Positions 27,341 through 35,565 of a stretch of 64,000 nt of DNA are shown here, piece after piece (the stretch's first letter is position 1; each line of letters starts with the position of its first letter). The notes under the pieces were generated by a model. It was not told where the DNA came from, did not search any database, and saw only the letters and a program-made list of their open reading frames with translations. The position numbers and the translations under genes were made by a program. The stretch spans positions 62,001 to 126,000 of the forward strand of contig PGYR01000001.1 in the NCBI GenBank assembly GCA_002839765.1. Reading direction: 5' to 3'. The stretch comes from Ignavibacteriae bacterium HGW-Ignavibacteriae-4 (GTDB lineage Bacteria; Bacteroidota; Ignavibacteria; Kapaibacteriales; UBA2268).

Positions 27341-27784
27341 ATGGAAATATTTATTTCTTTATCGCTAGTAGTTGCAACATTCCTTTTCATGGAATTTGTA
27401 GCATGGTTTACTCATAAATATATTATGCATGGTTTCTTATGGGTTTTACATAAAGATCATCACCAAAAGGAACATGGCTTTTTTGAGAAAAATGACGTTT
27501 TCTTTATTATATTCGCTATACCAAGCATTACTTTATTTGCTTTAGGAGCGGAATACACTTCCTATGTATTATTCTCAATCGGATTGGGGATTCTTGTCTA
27601 TGGCATTGCTTATTTTTTAGTTCACGAAGTCTTTATTCACAAAAGATTGAAGTGGTTTAAGAGTACCAATAGCCGTTATCTATCAGTTCTTAGAAAAGCT
27701 CATTATTCACATCACAAGCATTTGGGAAAAGAAGATGGTGAGTCATTTGGAATGTTAATTGTCAATTCAAAGTATTTTAAATAA
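27341..27784 (+). CDS. crtZ: Beta-carotene hydroxylase
   Basis: 147 residues, membrane-embedded di-iron hydroxylase of the fatty-acid-hydroxylase type. The histidine clusters are H25-K-Y-I-M-H30, H37-K-D-H-H with a following H45, H-E-V-F-I-H and H-Y-S-H-H-K-H, as in CrtZ, plus four hydrophobic segments. It would turn beta-carotene into zeaxanthin. The needed lycopene cyclase is not in this operon or window. A strong terminator follows immediately. Confidence 0.93.
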   Translation: MEIFISLSLVVATFLFMEFVAWFTHKYIMHGFLWVLHKDHHQKEHGFFEKNDVFFIIFAIPSITLFALGAEYTSYVLFSIGLGILVYGIAYFLVHEVFIHKRLKWFKSTNSRYLSVLRKAHYSHHKHLGKEDGESFGMLIVNSKYFK

Positions 27785-27818
27785 AAAAAAAGCTGTTCAT
27801 TTTGTGAACAGCTTTTTT
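27785..27818. terminator. Bidirectional terminator between crtZ and the 102-residue gene
   Basis: A perfect AAAAAGCTGTTCA/TGAACAGCTTTTT stem with a TTTTG loop. It is flanked by T runs in both directions (six T on the plus strand, eight or more on the minus strand), serving crtZ and the convergent small gene. Confidence 0.92.
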
Positions 27819-27835
27819 AAATTTTCTATCTATCT

Positions 27836-28144
27836 TTATTTTTTATTCTTAAGTCGCTTAGTTGTATCATTAGGATCTCTTCTAATATCATCATCCCAAG
27901 GATTATTTAAAGATTCATCTGTATGGTCAACTGGTTCTTTATCCCAGTATGCAGGTAATCCAACACCATTAGCTTCAGGATCGTATGTATTATAAAAATC
28001 CATAGCTTGAGATAAATTATTGTTTGCTACATATTCAACTGATGTACGATTGTTTAGTCCAATGTCATATATATTGTCCATTGTATAATAGTTGCCAGGC
28101 ATAATTAATGCAAGATACCAAACGATTGCTAATAAAATTTCCAT
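27836..28144 (-). CDS. Small hypothetical protein with hydrophobic N terminus
   Basis: 102 residues. The first 20 residues (MEILLAIVWYLALIMPGNYY) form a hydrophobic helix that could be a signal anchor. The rest is polar and rich in Asn, Asp, Pro and Tyr, with DDDIRRDPND and a lysine-rich end, suggesting a flexible exposed tail. No family is recognised. It is supported as a gene by lying alone between a bidirectional terminator and a 200-base upstream gap, with no better frame in the region. It could be a small secreted or membrane-tethered protein of narrow distribution. Confidence 0.6.
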   Translation of the reverse strand: MEILLAIVWYLALIMPGNYYTMDNIYDIGLNNRTSVEYVANNNLSQAMDFYNTYDPEANGVGLPAYWDKEPVDHTDESLNNPWDDDIRRDPNDTTKRLKNKK

Positions 28145-28285
28145 CTAAATCACCTATAAATTATAATTATTAATATTTTTCTTGTTAATTTTAATTTAAT
28201 AGCAACGATATTTATGCCAAAAAAAAATAATAATTATTGAATTAACAAGTAACTTTATATATATTAAAGAAATGAGAAAGGAAAT

Positions 28286-28336
28286 ATGGAAAATTTAAAA
28301 AAATTTATTTATGATTCAAAGATTAAACAAAAGTAA
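28286..28336 (+). CDS. Possible 16-residue leader peptide before the histidine kinase
   Basis: ATG at 28286, preceded by a purine-rich AGAAAGGA at a good ribosome-binding distance, opens a 16-codon frame (MENLKKFIYDSKIKQK) ending TAA seven bases before the kinase ATG. The kinase start itself lacks a comparable site, so the short frame might deliver ribosomes to it. Chance cannot be excluded in such AT-rich DNA. Confidence 0.3.
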   Translation: MENLKKFIYDSKIKQK

Positions 28337-28343
28337 TAAATAG

Positions 28344-30785
28344 ATGTTTGGAATGGACAATATTAACCACATAAAATTAACAAAAATTTATTTTCTGCTA
28401 ATTCCTTTTTTTATAATACTATTAAATGGAAAATTATCTTCTTCAATTCCCTCTGATTCTATTGATTATTATGAACAAAACATAAATAAATTCCCAACAA
28501 ATCTGAAAATAGATATTCTCACAGACTTATCGCAATATTACAGCAAAATTGATACCAAAAAAGCTACTAATTTCTTATATCAAGTATTGAATTATTCAGT
28601 TCAATCGAAAGATACTTTAAAAATTATAAAGTCTGAGTTCAGGATTGGTTTTATATTTCAATTAAATTTATCTACAATACAACATTCTATAGATAGTGCT
28701 AGAACACATTATTTCAATGCATTGATAAACTTAGATGGTAAAGAGAATCTTGACTATAGATTCAAAACATATCTTCAGCTTGGCGATTTATATAGAGATG
28801 TAAACCCCCAATCTGCTCAAGTTTATTATGAAAAGGCCCTGAAAATTGCTGAAGATATTAATTATGATTATGATTATTTACTTTTTCTTTCACAAAGGAT
28901 TGCATTTCTTAATCTAAAACTAAATAGATATCAGAAAGTAATACTGCATAGTTTAAAAGTAGTAGAATTATATAGTATTATGAATTTGGAAAAGGAAAAA
29001 ATATCATATCTCAATTATATTGGTAATTCATATTTTCAAATGGGAAAGTACGAGAAAGCACTTAATTATTATTTTCAAGAGTTAGAACTCAGAAGAAAGT
29101 ATAATATTAACCCATTGAATGATGATTTTCTAGATCAATTAGCAAAAGTATATACAGCGATGGGGCAATTTGATAAGGCCCTTGATTATCATCGAAGAGC
29201 GTTAAGTATTTTTGAGAACCAAAAGAATTTAGATAGTAAATCTAAAAAATCAATAATAGCTCAGTACTATTTGAAAATTGGTTTAGTTTACTATATGAAA
29301 AACAATTATAATAAATCTCTTGATTATTATAACCAAGCATTAGATTTGATAGGTAATGCAAATGATGAAGCAAGTTTAAAAGGAAAGTCTATAATATATA
29401 ATAACATGGCGTTAAACTATAAGTCATTAGGTTCAGTTGAGAAATCCTTAGATATTATTAAGAAAAGTGAGGCTATAATCAACAAAATCGGTCTCGATAA
29501 TTATGAATTCTATACTCTTACATCCTTTTCTGAGATATACTCTAAATTAAATAAGTTCGAAGAAGCTGAAAAATATCTATTAAAAGCTATAGAAATAGCA
29601 AAAAAGGAAGAGAATTCAAATGATGAGAAGAATTCTATCTACTTATTATATGAACTCTATAAAAAGTTCAATAGATTTGAGTCTGCATTAAACACGTATC
29701 AAAACTTTAAAAACATGTCTGATTCACTTATCAACTTAGAAATGACAGACAAATTGGTTGAGTTCCAAACTGTATATGAGATGGAAAAAAGAAATCAAGA
29801 AAATGAAGCACTAAAAACAGCAAATAGATTACAACGAGAAAAAGCTGAGTTAGAAAGACAATCTTTCATTCTAACTTCATTATTTTCATTATTAGTAATT
29901 GTAGTTCTAATGGTATTATTCTATTTCAGAAAGAGAGCTACTAATGTATTAGTTGTGAGTAATATTACAATCGAGGGGCAAAATGCAAGGTTGCTCGAAT
30001 TAAATGAAAACTTGCGTAAGAGTGAATCAACTCTCCGGCACTCAAATACAACAAAAGATAAATTTATATCTATTATTGCACACGATTTGAAGAACCCTAT
30101 GCATTCGATTGGATTTAGTGCTGATCTGATGCTTAATTATTTCGATAATCTAAACGATGATAAAAAGAAAGATCACCTTAAAGGAATTTACAAAACTTCA
30201 AATCATGCATATGATTTATTAGAGAATTTGCTTCATTGGGCTATGGCTCAGAGTAAATCAATGAACTATGAACCAGATGATATAAATGTTGGTGAAATCA
30301 TAAAAGATGTTGTTGATTTAAGTTTTGGTTCTGCTGAAAATAAGAATGTTGGTATTATAAATAATATTAATACACCTTATAAAGTGTATGCTGATAGGAA
30401 CATGATTGAAACAGTTGTAAGAAATCTATTATCCAATTCAATTAAATTCAGCAACGAGAACGGAACCATAGAACTTTCTTTTTATATAGTTAATGAATAT
30501 GCCATAATAGAAATAAAAGATAATGGTATCGGAATACCAGAGAAGTCTTTAGAAAAGTTATTTAAAATTGAAGAACAGATATCAACTCCTGGAACTATGA
30601 AGGAATCGGGAACTGGTTTGGGTTTATTACTTTGTAAAGAGTTTGTAAATATAAACAGGGGAGATATATGGGTAGAAAGTATCTATGGTCAAGGTGCTAC
30701 ATTTAAGTTCACAGTTCCAATGAATAAAAATGCTAAATTTGTAAGTAAAGAAGAAATTCAACAGACATTAAAAGGATTAAATTAG
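28344..30785 (+). CDS. TPR-containing sensor histidine kinase
   Basis: 813 residues. An N-terminal hydrophobic segment (about 14-32) is a signal or first membrane helix. A long periplasmic array of TPR repeats follows (about 50-470; e.g. SYFQMGKYEKALNYYFQEL, VYTAMGQFDKALDYHRRAL, VYYMKNNYNKSLDYYNQAL). Then come a coiled coil, one transmembrane helix (about 511-530), HisKA with His580 in IIAHDLKNPMHS, and a HATPase with the N box NLLSNSIKFS, G1 DNGIGIP and G2 GTGLGLLLCKEF. The layout is common for Bacteroidota kinases sensing through periplasmic TPRs. No response regulator gene is adjacent. Its TAG overlaps the GTG start of the YfcC-type carrier by one base. Confidence 0.95.
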   Translation: MFGMDNINHIKLTKIYFLLIPFFIILLNGKLSSSIPSDSIDYYEQNINKFPTNLKIDILTDLSQYYSKIDTKKATNFLYQVLNYSVQSKDTLKIIKSEFRIGFIFQLNLSTIQHSIDSARTHYFNALINLDGKENLDYRFKTYLQLGDLYRDVNPQSAQVYYEKALKIAEDINYDYDYLLFLSQRIAFLNLKLNRYQKVILHSLKVVELYSIMNLEKEKISYLNYIGNSYFQMGKYEKALNYYFQELELRRKYNINPLNDDFLDQLAKVYTAMGQFDKALDYHRRALSIFENQKNLDSKSKKSIIAQYYLKIGLVYYMKNNYNKSLDYYNQALDLIGNANDEASLKGKSIIYNNMALNYKSLGSVEKSLDIIKKSEAIINKIGLDNYEFYTLTSFSEIYSKLNKFEEAEKYLLKAIEIAKKEENSNDEKNSIYLLYELYKKFNRFESALNTYQNFKNMSDSLINLEMTDKLVEFQTVYEMEKRNQENEALKTANRLQREKAELERQSFILTSLFSLLVIVVLMVLFYFRKRATNVLVVSNITIEGQNARLLELNENLRKSESTLRHSNTTKDKFISIIAHDLKNPMHSIGFSADLMLNYFDNLNDDKKKDHLKGIYKTSNHAYDLLENLLHWAMAQSKSMNYEPDDINVGEIIKDVVDLSFGSAENKNVGIINNINTPYKVYADRNMIETVVRNLLSNSIKFSNENGTIELSFYIVNEYAIIEIKDNGIGIPEKSLEKLFKIEEQISTPGTMKESGTGLGLLLCKEFVNINRGDIWVESIYGQGATFKFTVPMNKNAKFVSKEEIQQTLKGLN

Positions 30786-32188
30786 TGAAAGTAAAAAAGT
30801 TTCCACATTCATTATTATTAGTTTCAATTGTACTTGTATCGTTAGTTATTATGACATGGATAATACCTGCAGGTAAATACGATACAAAGACAATAGAAGT
30901 AAGTGGTATGACTAAAAATGTAGTTATTCCTGATTCTTATAGAGAAGTTGAACCAAACCATCAAGGTTTAGAACTATTTTTAGCACCACTTGAAGGTTTT
31001 GTTTCAGCCGCAGATATCATTGCATTCGTATTCCTAGTAGGTGGTGCATTTTCGATTATAAATAGAACTGGTGCCATTAATGCAGGTTTATATCAAGTAA
31101 TAGAAATGACTAAAAAGAAAGAAGCACTAAGGCATTTGGTAATACCGATATTGATGTTATTATTTTCTATTGGTGGAGCCACATTTGGAATGGCAGAGGA
31201 AGTACTCGTATTTTTGATGGTGACAATACCTTTAGCTATTGCACTAGGTTATGACCCCATTGTAGGGATTGCTATACCTTTTATAGGTGCAGGAGTAGGT
31301 TTTGCAGGAGCATTTATGAACCCATTCACTGTTGGGATTGCTCAGGGTATAGCCGGTATAGATCCTTTATTTAGTGGAATAATCTATAGATTAATAGTAT
31401 GGTTTACTATGACATCACTCGCAATAATTTTCGTTTATCGTTATGCTGAAAAAGTTAGAAAAGACCCTAGTAAATCGGCTGTTGGTAAAATAGAATACGG
31501 AGATAAACTAAAAGGTTTGACTCAAGAAGAAATGGTATTTAATTTGAAAAGAAAAATAATAATACTTGGCTTAATCTTTTCTTTGGGTGTACTAATATAT
31601 GGTGTTACTAATTACAGTTGGTATATTGCTGAAATAAGTGGTTTATTCGTGGCTTTAGGATTATTTTCAGCAATAATCTATAGATTGAATCCAGATGAAA
31701 TAATTGCTTCATTTTTAGATGGTGCTAAAGATATGATAGTTCCAGCTATACTTATAGGACTAGCTAAAGGAGCACTTATAATAGCTGAAAATGGTATGAT
31801 TATCGATACGATGCTATTCAATATAGCTAATCTTGCAGAAGGTTTGCCTAAAGTAATTAGTGTTGAAATTATGTTCTTAATGCAGAGTGCATTGAATTTT
31901 ATTGTACCCTCTGGTTCAGGACAAGCTGCTTTAACAATGCCGATTATGGCACCTTTATCTGATGTATTAGGTATTTCTAGACAGACATCTGTATTAGCTT
32001 ACCAATTTGGTGACGGAATTACAAATTTCATAATTCCTACCTCAGGCGTTACAATGGGGATATTAGAAATAGCGAAAGTACCTTATAACACTTGGTTAAA
32101 ATGGATACTTCCGCTAATGGTAATTTTATTCTTATTCGCTTTTGTTATGCTTGCAATAGCCACATCTTTTGATGTTTGGTCATTATAA
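30785..32188 (+). CDS. YfcC/DcuC-family membrane carrier
   Basis: 467 residues with about 11-12 transmembrane helices. The N terminus KFPHSLLLVSIVLVSLVIMTWIIPAGKYD, the GGATFGMAEEVLVF loop and NFIVPSGSGQAALTMPIMAP are signatures of the YfcC branch of the DcuC/ArsB-like carriers (PF03606). Members are annotated as putative basic amino acid or C4-dicarboxylate carriers; the substrate is not known. The start is GTG, overlapping the kinase stop (TAGTG), so the two are translationally coupled and the kinase may regulate or sense the same solute. It ends 12 bases from the convergent BNR-repeat gene. Confidence 0.9.
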   Translation: MKVKKFPHSLLLVSIVLVSLVIMTWIIPAGKYDTKTIEVSGMTKNVVIPDSYREVEPNHQGLELFLAPLEGFVSAADIIAFVFLVGGAFSIINRTGAINAGLYQVIEMTKKKEALRHLVIPILMLLFSIGGATFGMAEEVLVFLMVTIPLAIALGYDPIVGIAIPFIGAGVGFAGAFMNPFTVGIAQGIAGIDPLFSGIIYRLIVWFTMTSLAIIFVYRYAEKVRKDPSKSAVGKIEYGDKLKGLTQEEMVFNLKRKIIILGLIFSLGVLIYGVTNYSWYIAEISGLFVALGLFSAIIYRLNPDEIIASFLDGAKDMIVPAILIGLAKGALIIAENGMIIDTMLFNIANLAEGLPKVISVEIMFLMQSALNFIVPSGSGQAALTMPIMAPLSDVLGISRQTSVLAYQFGDGITNFIIPTSGVTMGILEIAKVPYNTWLKWILPLMVILFLFAFVMLAIATSFDVWSL

Positions 32189-32200
32189 AAAAACTGAAAC

Positions 32201-35200
32201 TTATTTCAATTTAGGCACTCTCCCTGGTAACCATGGAGAATACTTACTTTCCAAATCTTTAGTTATCATTTGAATCGTATTATCTATATTATTCATTTCT
32301 GTTTCAATATTCTTAAATTCATCCCTAATAATTGCGATAGTCTTTAATTGTGTTTTAGTTGGTGATGAACTTGAGTACCAGAAGCTATAAAGTAAATTAC
32401 CTAACCTATCATTTAGACCTGGTACAAAGGCACTAGATCTTTTCTGTAATGATGAATTTCCATTAAGTACTTTCTTAATTTCATAAATTCTATCTTCAGT
32501 ATTTTTGATTTTTTCTAAGTTTCTCAAATCTGAATTAACGTAATTTATTATTGTATTATGTAGCAAGTTAAGCTGTGAAGATGCTTCTTCAAGATACTTA
32601 TCTGCTCCTATGAGTACTCTTCTAATTTCAAATGCGTTCTTTTGCATTTCTACCAAATCATTATTATTCTCTGCAGGTAGTGATCTGTTATCAATGGTTT
32701 TTGCTGTGAATTTAACCGGACTAACTAATTCTGTTATTAATCCATTATGAACTTTATGTAGTTCTACTGTGTAGTCTCCAGGTAGTACAGGCATTCCTGA
32801 ATATTTTTCTGAAGTACTGTTAGTAGCAAGAGGTGCTGTATCAGCATATCTAAGATTCCATGTTAATCTGTTAATTCCTTTCGTCATTGATTTTTTTAAT
32901 CTTCTTACTACATTGCCACTCATATCTTTGAATGTGAAGAGTAAATATGGTGACTCTTCAATATCTTCTTTCTCAAGTTGATCAAAACTAGGATAATTAT
33001 AATTTTCCTTTTTATCCTTATCATCTTTTAATCTTTTAGATTTTAAAGTCTCATATCCTTCTTTCAAATAATATGTAATATTAACTCCAAATTCTGGATT
33101 TTCAGCTCTATAATAGGTCTTGCCTAAGCTGTTTCTACCTTTTGAACGGTCTTCAATAAACATTAAGGCATCTTTAACTTTGAATATATGAGCTTCTTTC
33201 TCTAGTATCTCTTTATTAACTTCACGAATAGGTGAATAGTTATCAAGAATATAAAACCCTCTGCCAAAACTCGCTATTGCTAAATCATTTTCTCTTCTTT
33301 GTACGTCAATTTCTCTTATACTTATAGTTGGTAATCCATTAGAGAATTTGACCCAGTTTTTTCCGTTATCTTTTGTAAAATAAACTCCGAATTCTGTACC
33401 AATAAATAATAGATCCTTGTCTATATGATCTTGAACAATAGAATGAACTGGTAGATTCTCTGGTAGATTACCAGATATACTAGTCCAGCTACTTCCCATA
33501 TCTTTACTCATTATTATATAAGGTTTGAAATCTCCATTTTTTCTATTATCGAAAGTAGCATAAACTACATTTTCATTATGAAGCGATGCAGTTATATCTG
33601 ATACATAAGTGGTCTCTGGAATTGATGTAAAAGTTGCAACTTTGTTCCAACTTTTACCATCATCTTTAGAAACTTGGATTAATCCATCATCTGTACCTAT
33701 GTAAAGCAGACCTTTTTCCAATGGAGATTCGTCAAGTGAAACTATATTTCCATAAACCGAAGTAGATTGATTCTTTGCAACTGCTTCTGGTGGCCAAACC
33801 TTACCCATTACTTTAAGTTTATTTCTATCTATTTTTCTAGTCATATCTTCACTAATCTTTGTCCAAGAATCACCTCTATCAGTAGATTTAAATAATTTAT
33901 TAGCTGCAAAGTAAAGCGTTTTATGATCGTGAGGACTAATTATAACTGGAGAATTCCAATTCCATTTAAGTATTTCATCTTTTTCAGGTTCTGGTTGAAT
34001 ACCTGTGAATTCACCACTTTTTTTATCATAACGGACTAAAAAACCGTATTGTGGTTGAGAATATACAATATTAGGGTCTTTGGGGTCAATAACTGTTTTA
34101 AAACCATCTCCACCAATTGTAAATATCCAATCTTCATTCTTTATTCCATTATCAGATAATGTTCTAGAAGGGCCACCTAAAGTATTATTATCTTGTGTTC
34201 CTCCATATACATTATAGAACGGATAATCATTATCGACAGAAACCCTATAGAATTGTGTAATTGGTAAGTTTTCAAAAAATCTCCAATTATTAGCACCATC
34301 ATAAGTTTCGTATAAACCACCATCACAACCAATAAACATATTTTCAGGATTATCAGGATTAATCCAAATTGCATGATCATCTACATGTTTTTCACTCAAA
34401 GGCAAAGTACTAAAGGTCTTTCCGCCATCGTAAGTAACTTGAGTATAAGTGCTAAGTGAGTAAACGATATCCTTATTATGAGGATGAGTCACGATATTTT
34501 GATAATACTGAGGGCTCCCAGAAACATGGTCGCTTTGTTTTGACCATGAAGCACCTCTATCTGTTGATTTGAAGAAACCACCATTACTTTCTGTTGCTTC
34601 TATTATTGAATATACATAATCAGGGTCAACATTTGAAATAGCTAAACCTATTCTACCAATATCTCCTGTTGGTAAACCTTTTGTTAATTTCTCCCAAGTC
34701 TTTCCACCATCTACTGTTTTATATAATGCACCTTCGGGACCACCATTTATTAATGTCCAAACATGTCTTCTTCTTTGATATGCTGAAGCATAGAGTACTT
34801 TTGAATCTCTTGGATCCATTACTATATCTGAAACACCCGTATTTTCAGAAATTTCTAATGATTTCTCCCAAGTCTTTCCACCATCAGTAGTTTTATACAA
34901 ACCTCTATCACCACCTTCTTTCCATAAAGGACCTTGTGCAGCAACCCAAACTATATTTGAATTATTAGGGTCTATTATTATTTTACCAATGTGTTCAGAG
35001 TTTTTTAAACCAACATTTTTCCAACTTTGACCACCATCTTCAGACTTATATACACCATCGCCATAGGAAACACTTCTTTGTGAATTTTTCTCACCTGAAC
35101 CAACCCAAACTATATTTGAATTATTAGGGTCTATTGAGATACATCCTATTGAATAAGAATTTTCATTATCGAATATTGGTGAGAAAGTAGTACCATGATT

Positions 35201-35440
35201 TGTCGTTTTCCAAACTCCACCTGACGCAACTGCAACGTAAAATTCATCAAAATTGTTTTTATTAAATGCTAAATCTATAACTCTACCAGAGGCTATTGCT
35301 GGTCCTATTGATCTAAATTTTAATCCAGAATAAGTTGATGAATTATTAATATCTTCAATTTTCTCCTTTTCTGCTGAAACCAAAATGAGATGTAAATTTA
35401 CAAATGTTAATAAAAAAATGGAAAATAATAGTCTTTTCAT
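32201..35440 (-). CDS. Giant secreted BNR/sortilin-like beta-propeller protein
   Basis: 1079 residues. Signal peptide about 1-23. From residue 40 to about 750 there are at least nine Asp-box/BNR repeats of the type S/T-x-D-x-G-x-S/T-W (SEDGGQSWKNVG, TTDGGKTWEKS, TVDGGKTWEKL, STDRGASWSKQ, STDRGDSWTKI, SKDDGKSWNKV and others). They predict one or two large propellers, as in VPS10/sortilin and xyloglucanase-like folds. The C-terminal third is a beta domain (MSGNVVRRLKKSMTKGINRLTWNLRY) then a helical tail. No T9SS sorting domain and no sialidase catalytic Arg triad is evident. Proteins of this layout are common in Bacteroidota and are often annotated as glycosyl hydrolases without proof. Two exact DNA repeats lie within blade-coding regions. 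Confidence 0.9.
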   Translation of the reverse strand: MKRLLFSIFLLTFVNLHLILVSAEKEKIEDINNSSTYSGLKFRSIGPAIASGRVIDLAFNKNNFDEFYVAVASGGVWKTTNHGTTFSPIFDNENSYSIGCISIDPNNSNIVWVGSGEKNSQRSVSYGDGVYKSEDGGQSWKNVGLKNSEHIGKIIIDPNNSNIVWVAAQGPLWKEGGDRGLYKTTDGGKTWEKSLEISENTGVSDIVMDPRDSKVLYASAYQRRRHVWTLINGGPEGALYKTVDGGKTWEKLTKGLPTGDIGRIGLAISNVDPDYVYSIIEATESNGGFFKSTDRGASWSKQSDHVSGSPQYYQNIVTHPHNKDIVYSLSTYTQVTYDGGKTFSTLPLSEKHVDDHAIWINPDNPENMFIGCDGGLYETYDGANNWRFFENLPITQFYRVSVDNDYPFYNVYGGTQDNNTLGGPSRTLSDNGIKNEDWIFTIGGDGFKTVIDPKDPNIVYSQPQYGFLVRYDKKSGEFTGIQPEPEKDEILKWNWNSPVIISPHDHKTLYFAANKLFKSTDRGDSWTKISEDMTRKIDRNKLKVMGKVWPPEAVAKNQSTSVYGNIVSLDESPLEKGLLYIGTDDGLIQVSKDDGKSWNKVATFTSIPETTYVSDITASLHNENVVYATFDNRKNGDFKPYIIMSKDMGSSWTSISGNLPENLPVHSIVQDHIDKDLLFIGTEFGVYFTKDNGKNWVKFSNGLPTISIREIDVQRRENDLAIASFGRGFYILDNYSPIREVNKEILEKEAHIFKVKDALMFIEDRSKGRNSLGKTYYRAENPEFGVNITYYLKEGYETLKSKRLKDDKDKKENYNYPSFDQLEKEDIEESPYLLFTFKDMSGNVVRRLKKSMTKGINRLTWNLRYADTAPLATNSTSEKYSGMPVLPGDYTVELHKVHNGLITELVSPVKFTAKTIDNRSLPAENNNDLVEMQKNAFEIRRVLIGADKYLEEASSQLNLLHNTIINYVNSDLRNLEKIKNTEDRIYEIKKVLNGNSSLQKRSSAFVPGLNDRLGNLLYSFWYSSSSPTKTQLKTIAIIRDEFKNIETEMNNIDNTIQMITKDLESKYSPWLPGRVPKLK
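34687..34711 (-). repeat. 25-bp direct repeat, copy 1, in BNR gene
   Basis: Identical to 34861-34885. It encodes the Asp-box segment (D-G-G-K-T-W-E-K) of neighbouring propeller blades. Confidence 0.9.
34861..34885 (-). repeat. 25-bp direct repeat, copy 2, in BNR gene
   Basis: Identical to 34687-34711, 174 bases apart, i.e. 58 codons, about one blade unit. Confidence 0.9.
34942..34976 (-). repeat. 35-bp direct repeat, copy 1, in BNR gene
   Basis: Identical to 35101-35135. It encodes IDPNNSNIVWV at the start of a propeller blade. Confidence 0.92.
35101..35135 (-). repeat. 35-bp direct repeat, copy 2, in BNR gene
   Basis: Identical to 34942-34976, offset 159 bases (53 codons), so in frame. 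Flanking bases differ at once on both sides, which suggests gene conversion or a recent unit duplication. Confidence 0.92.
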
Positions 35441-35483
35441 TTAGAATTCCTTTGGTATTTGATAATTACTTTATATTTTGGAA

Positions 35484-35513
35484 CAAAAATAACACTAAAA
35501 AAAGTTAAACAAA
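35484..35513 (-). promoter_or_regulatory. Bacteroidota-type promoter of the BNR gene
   Basis: On the minus strand TTTG (35513-35510), 18 bases, then TATTTTTG (35491-35484) fit the TTTG-N18/19-TAnnTTTG pattern. The gene start is 44 bases downstream of the -7 box. Confidence 0.6.
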
Positions 35514-35565
35514 AATGTAACGAATTTTAGTTTCGTTGTTTATTACAATATAAAAAGAGGAATAT

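Noticed and set aside
34687-35135. Direct repeats as a CRISPR or mobile-element signature
   Set aside because: They lie in frame inside a propeller-coding gene and the interval matches the blade length; there are no further copies or spacers.
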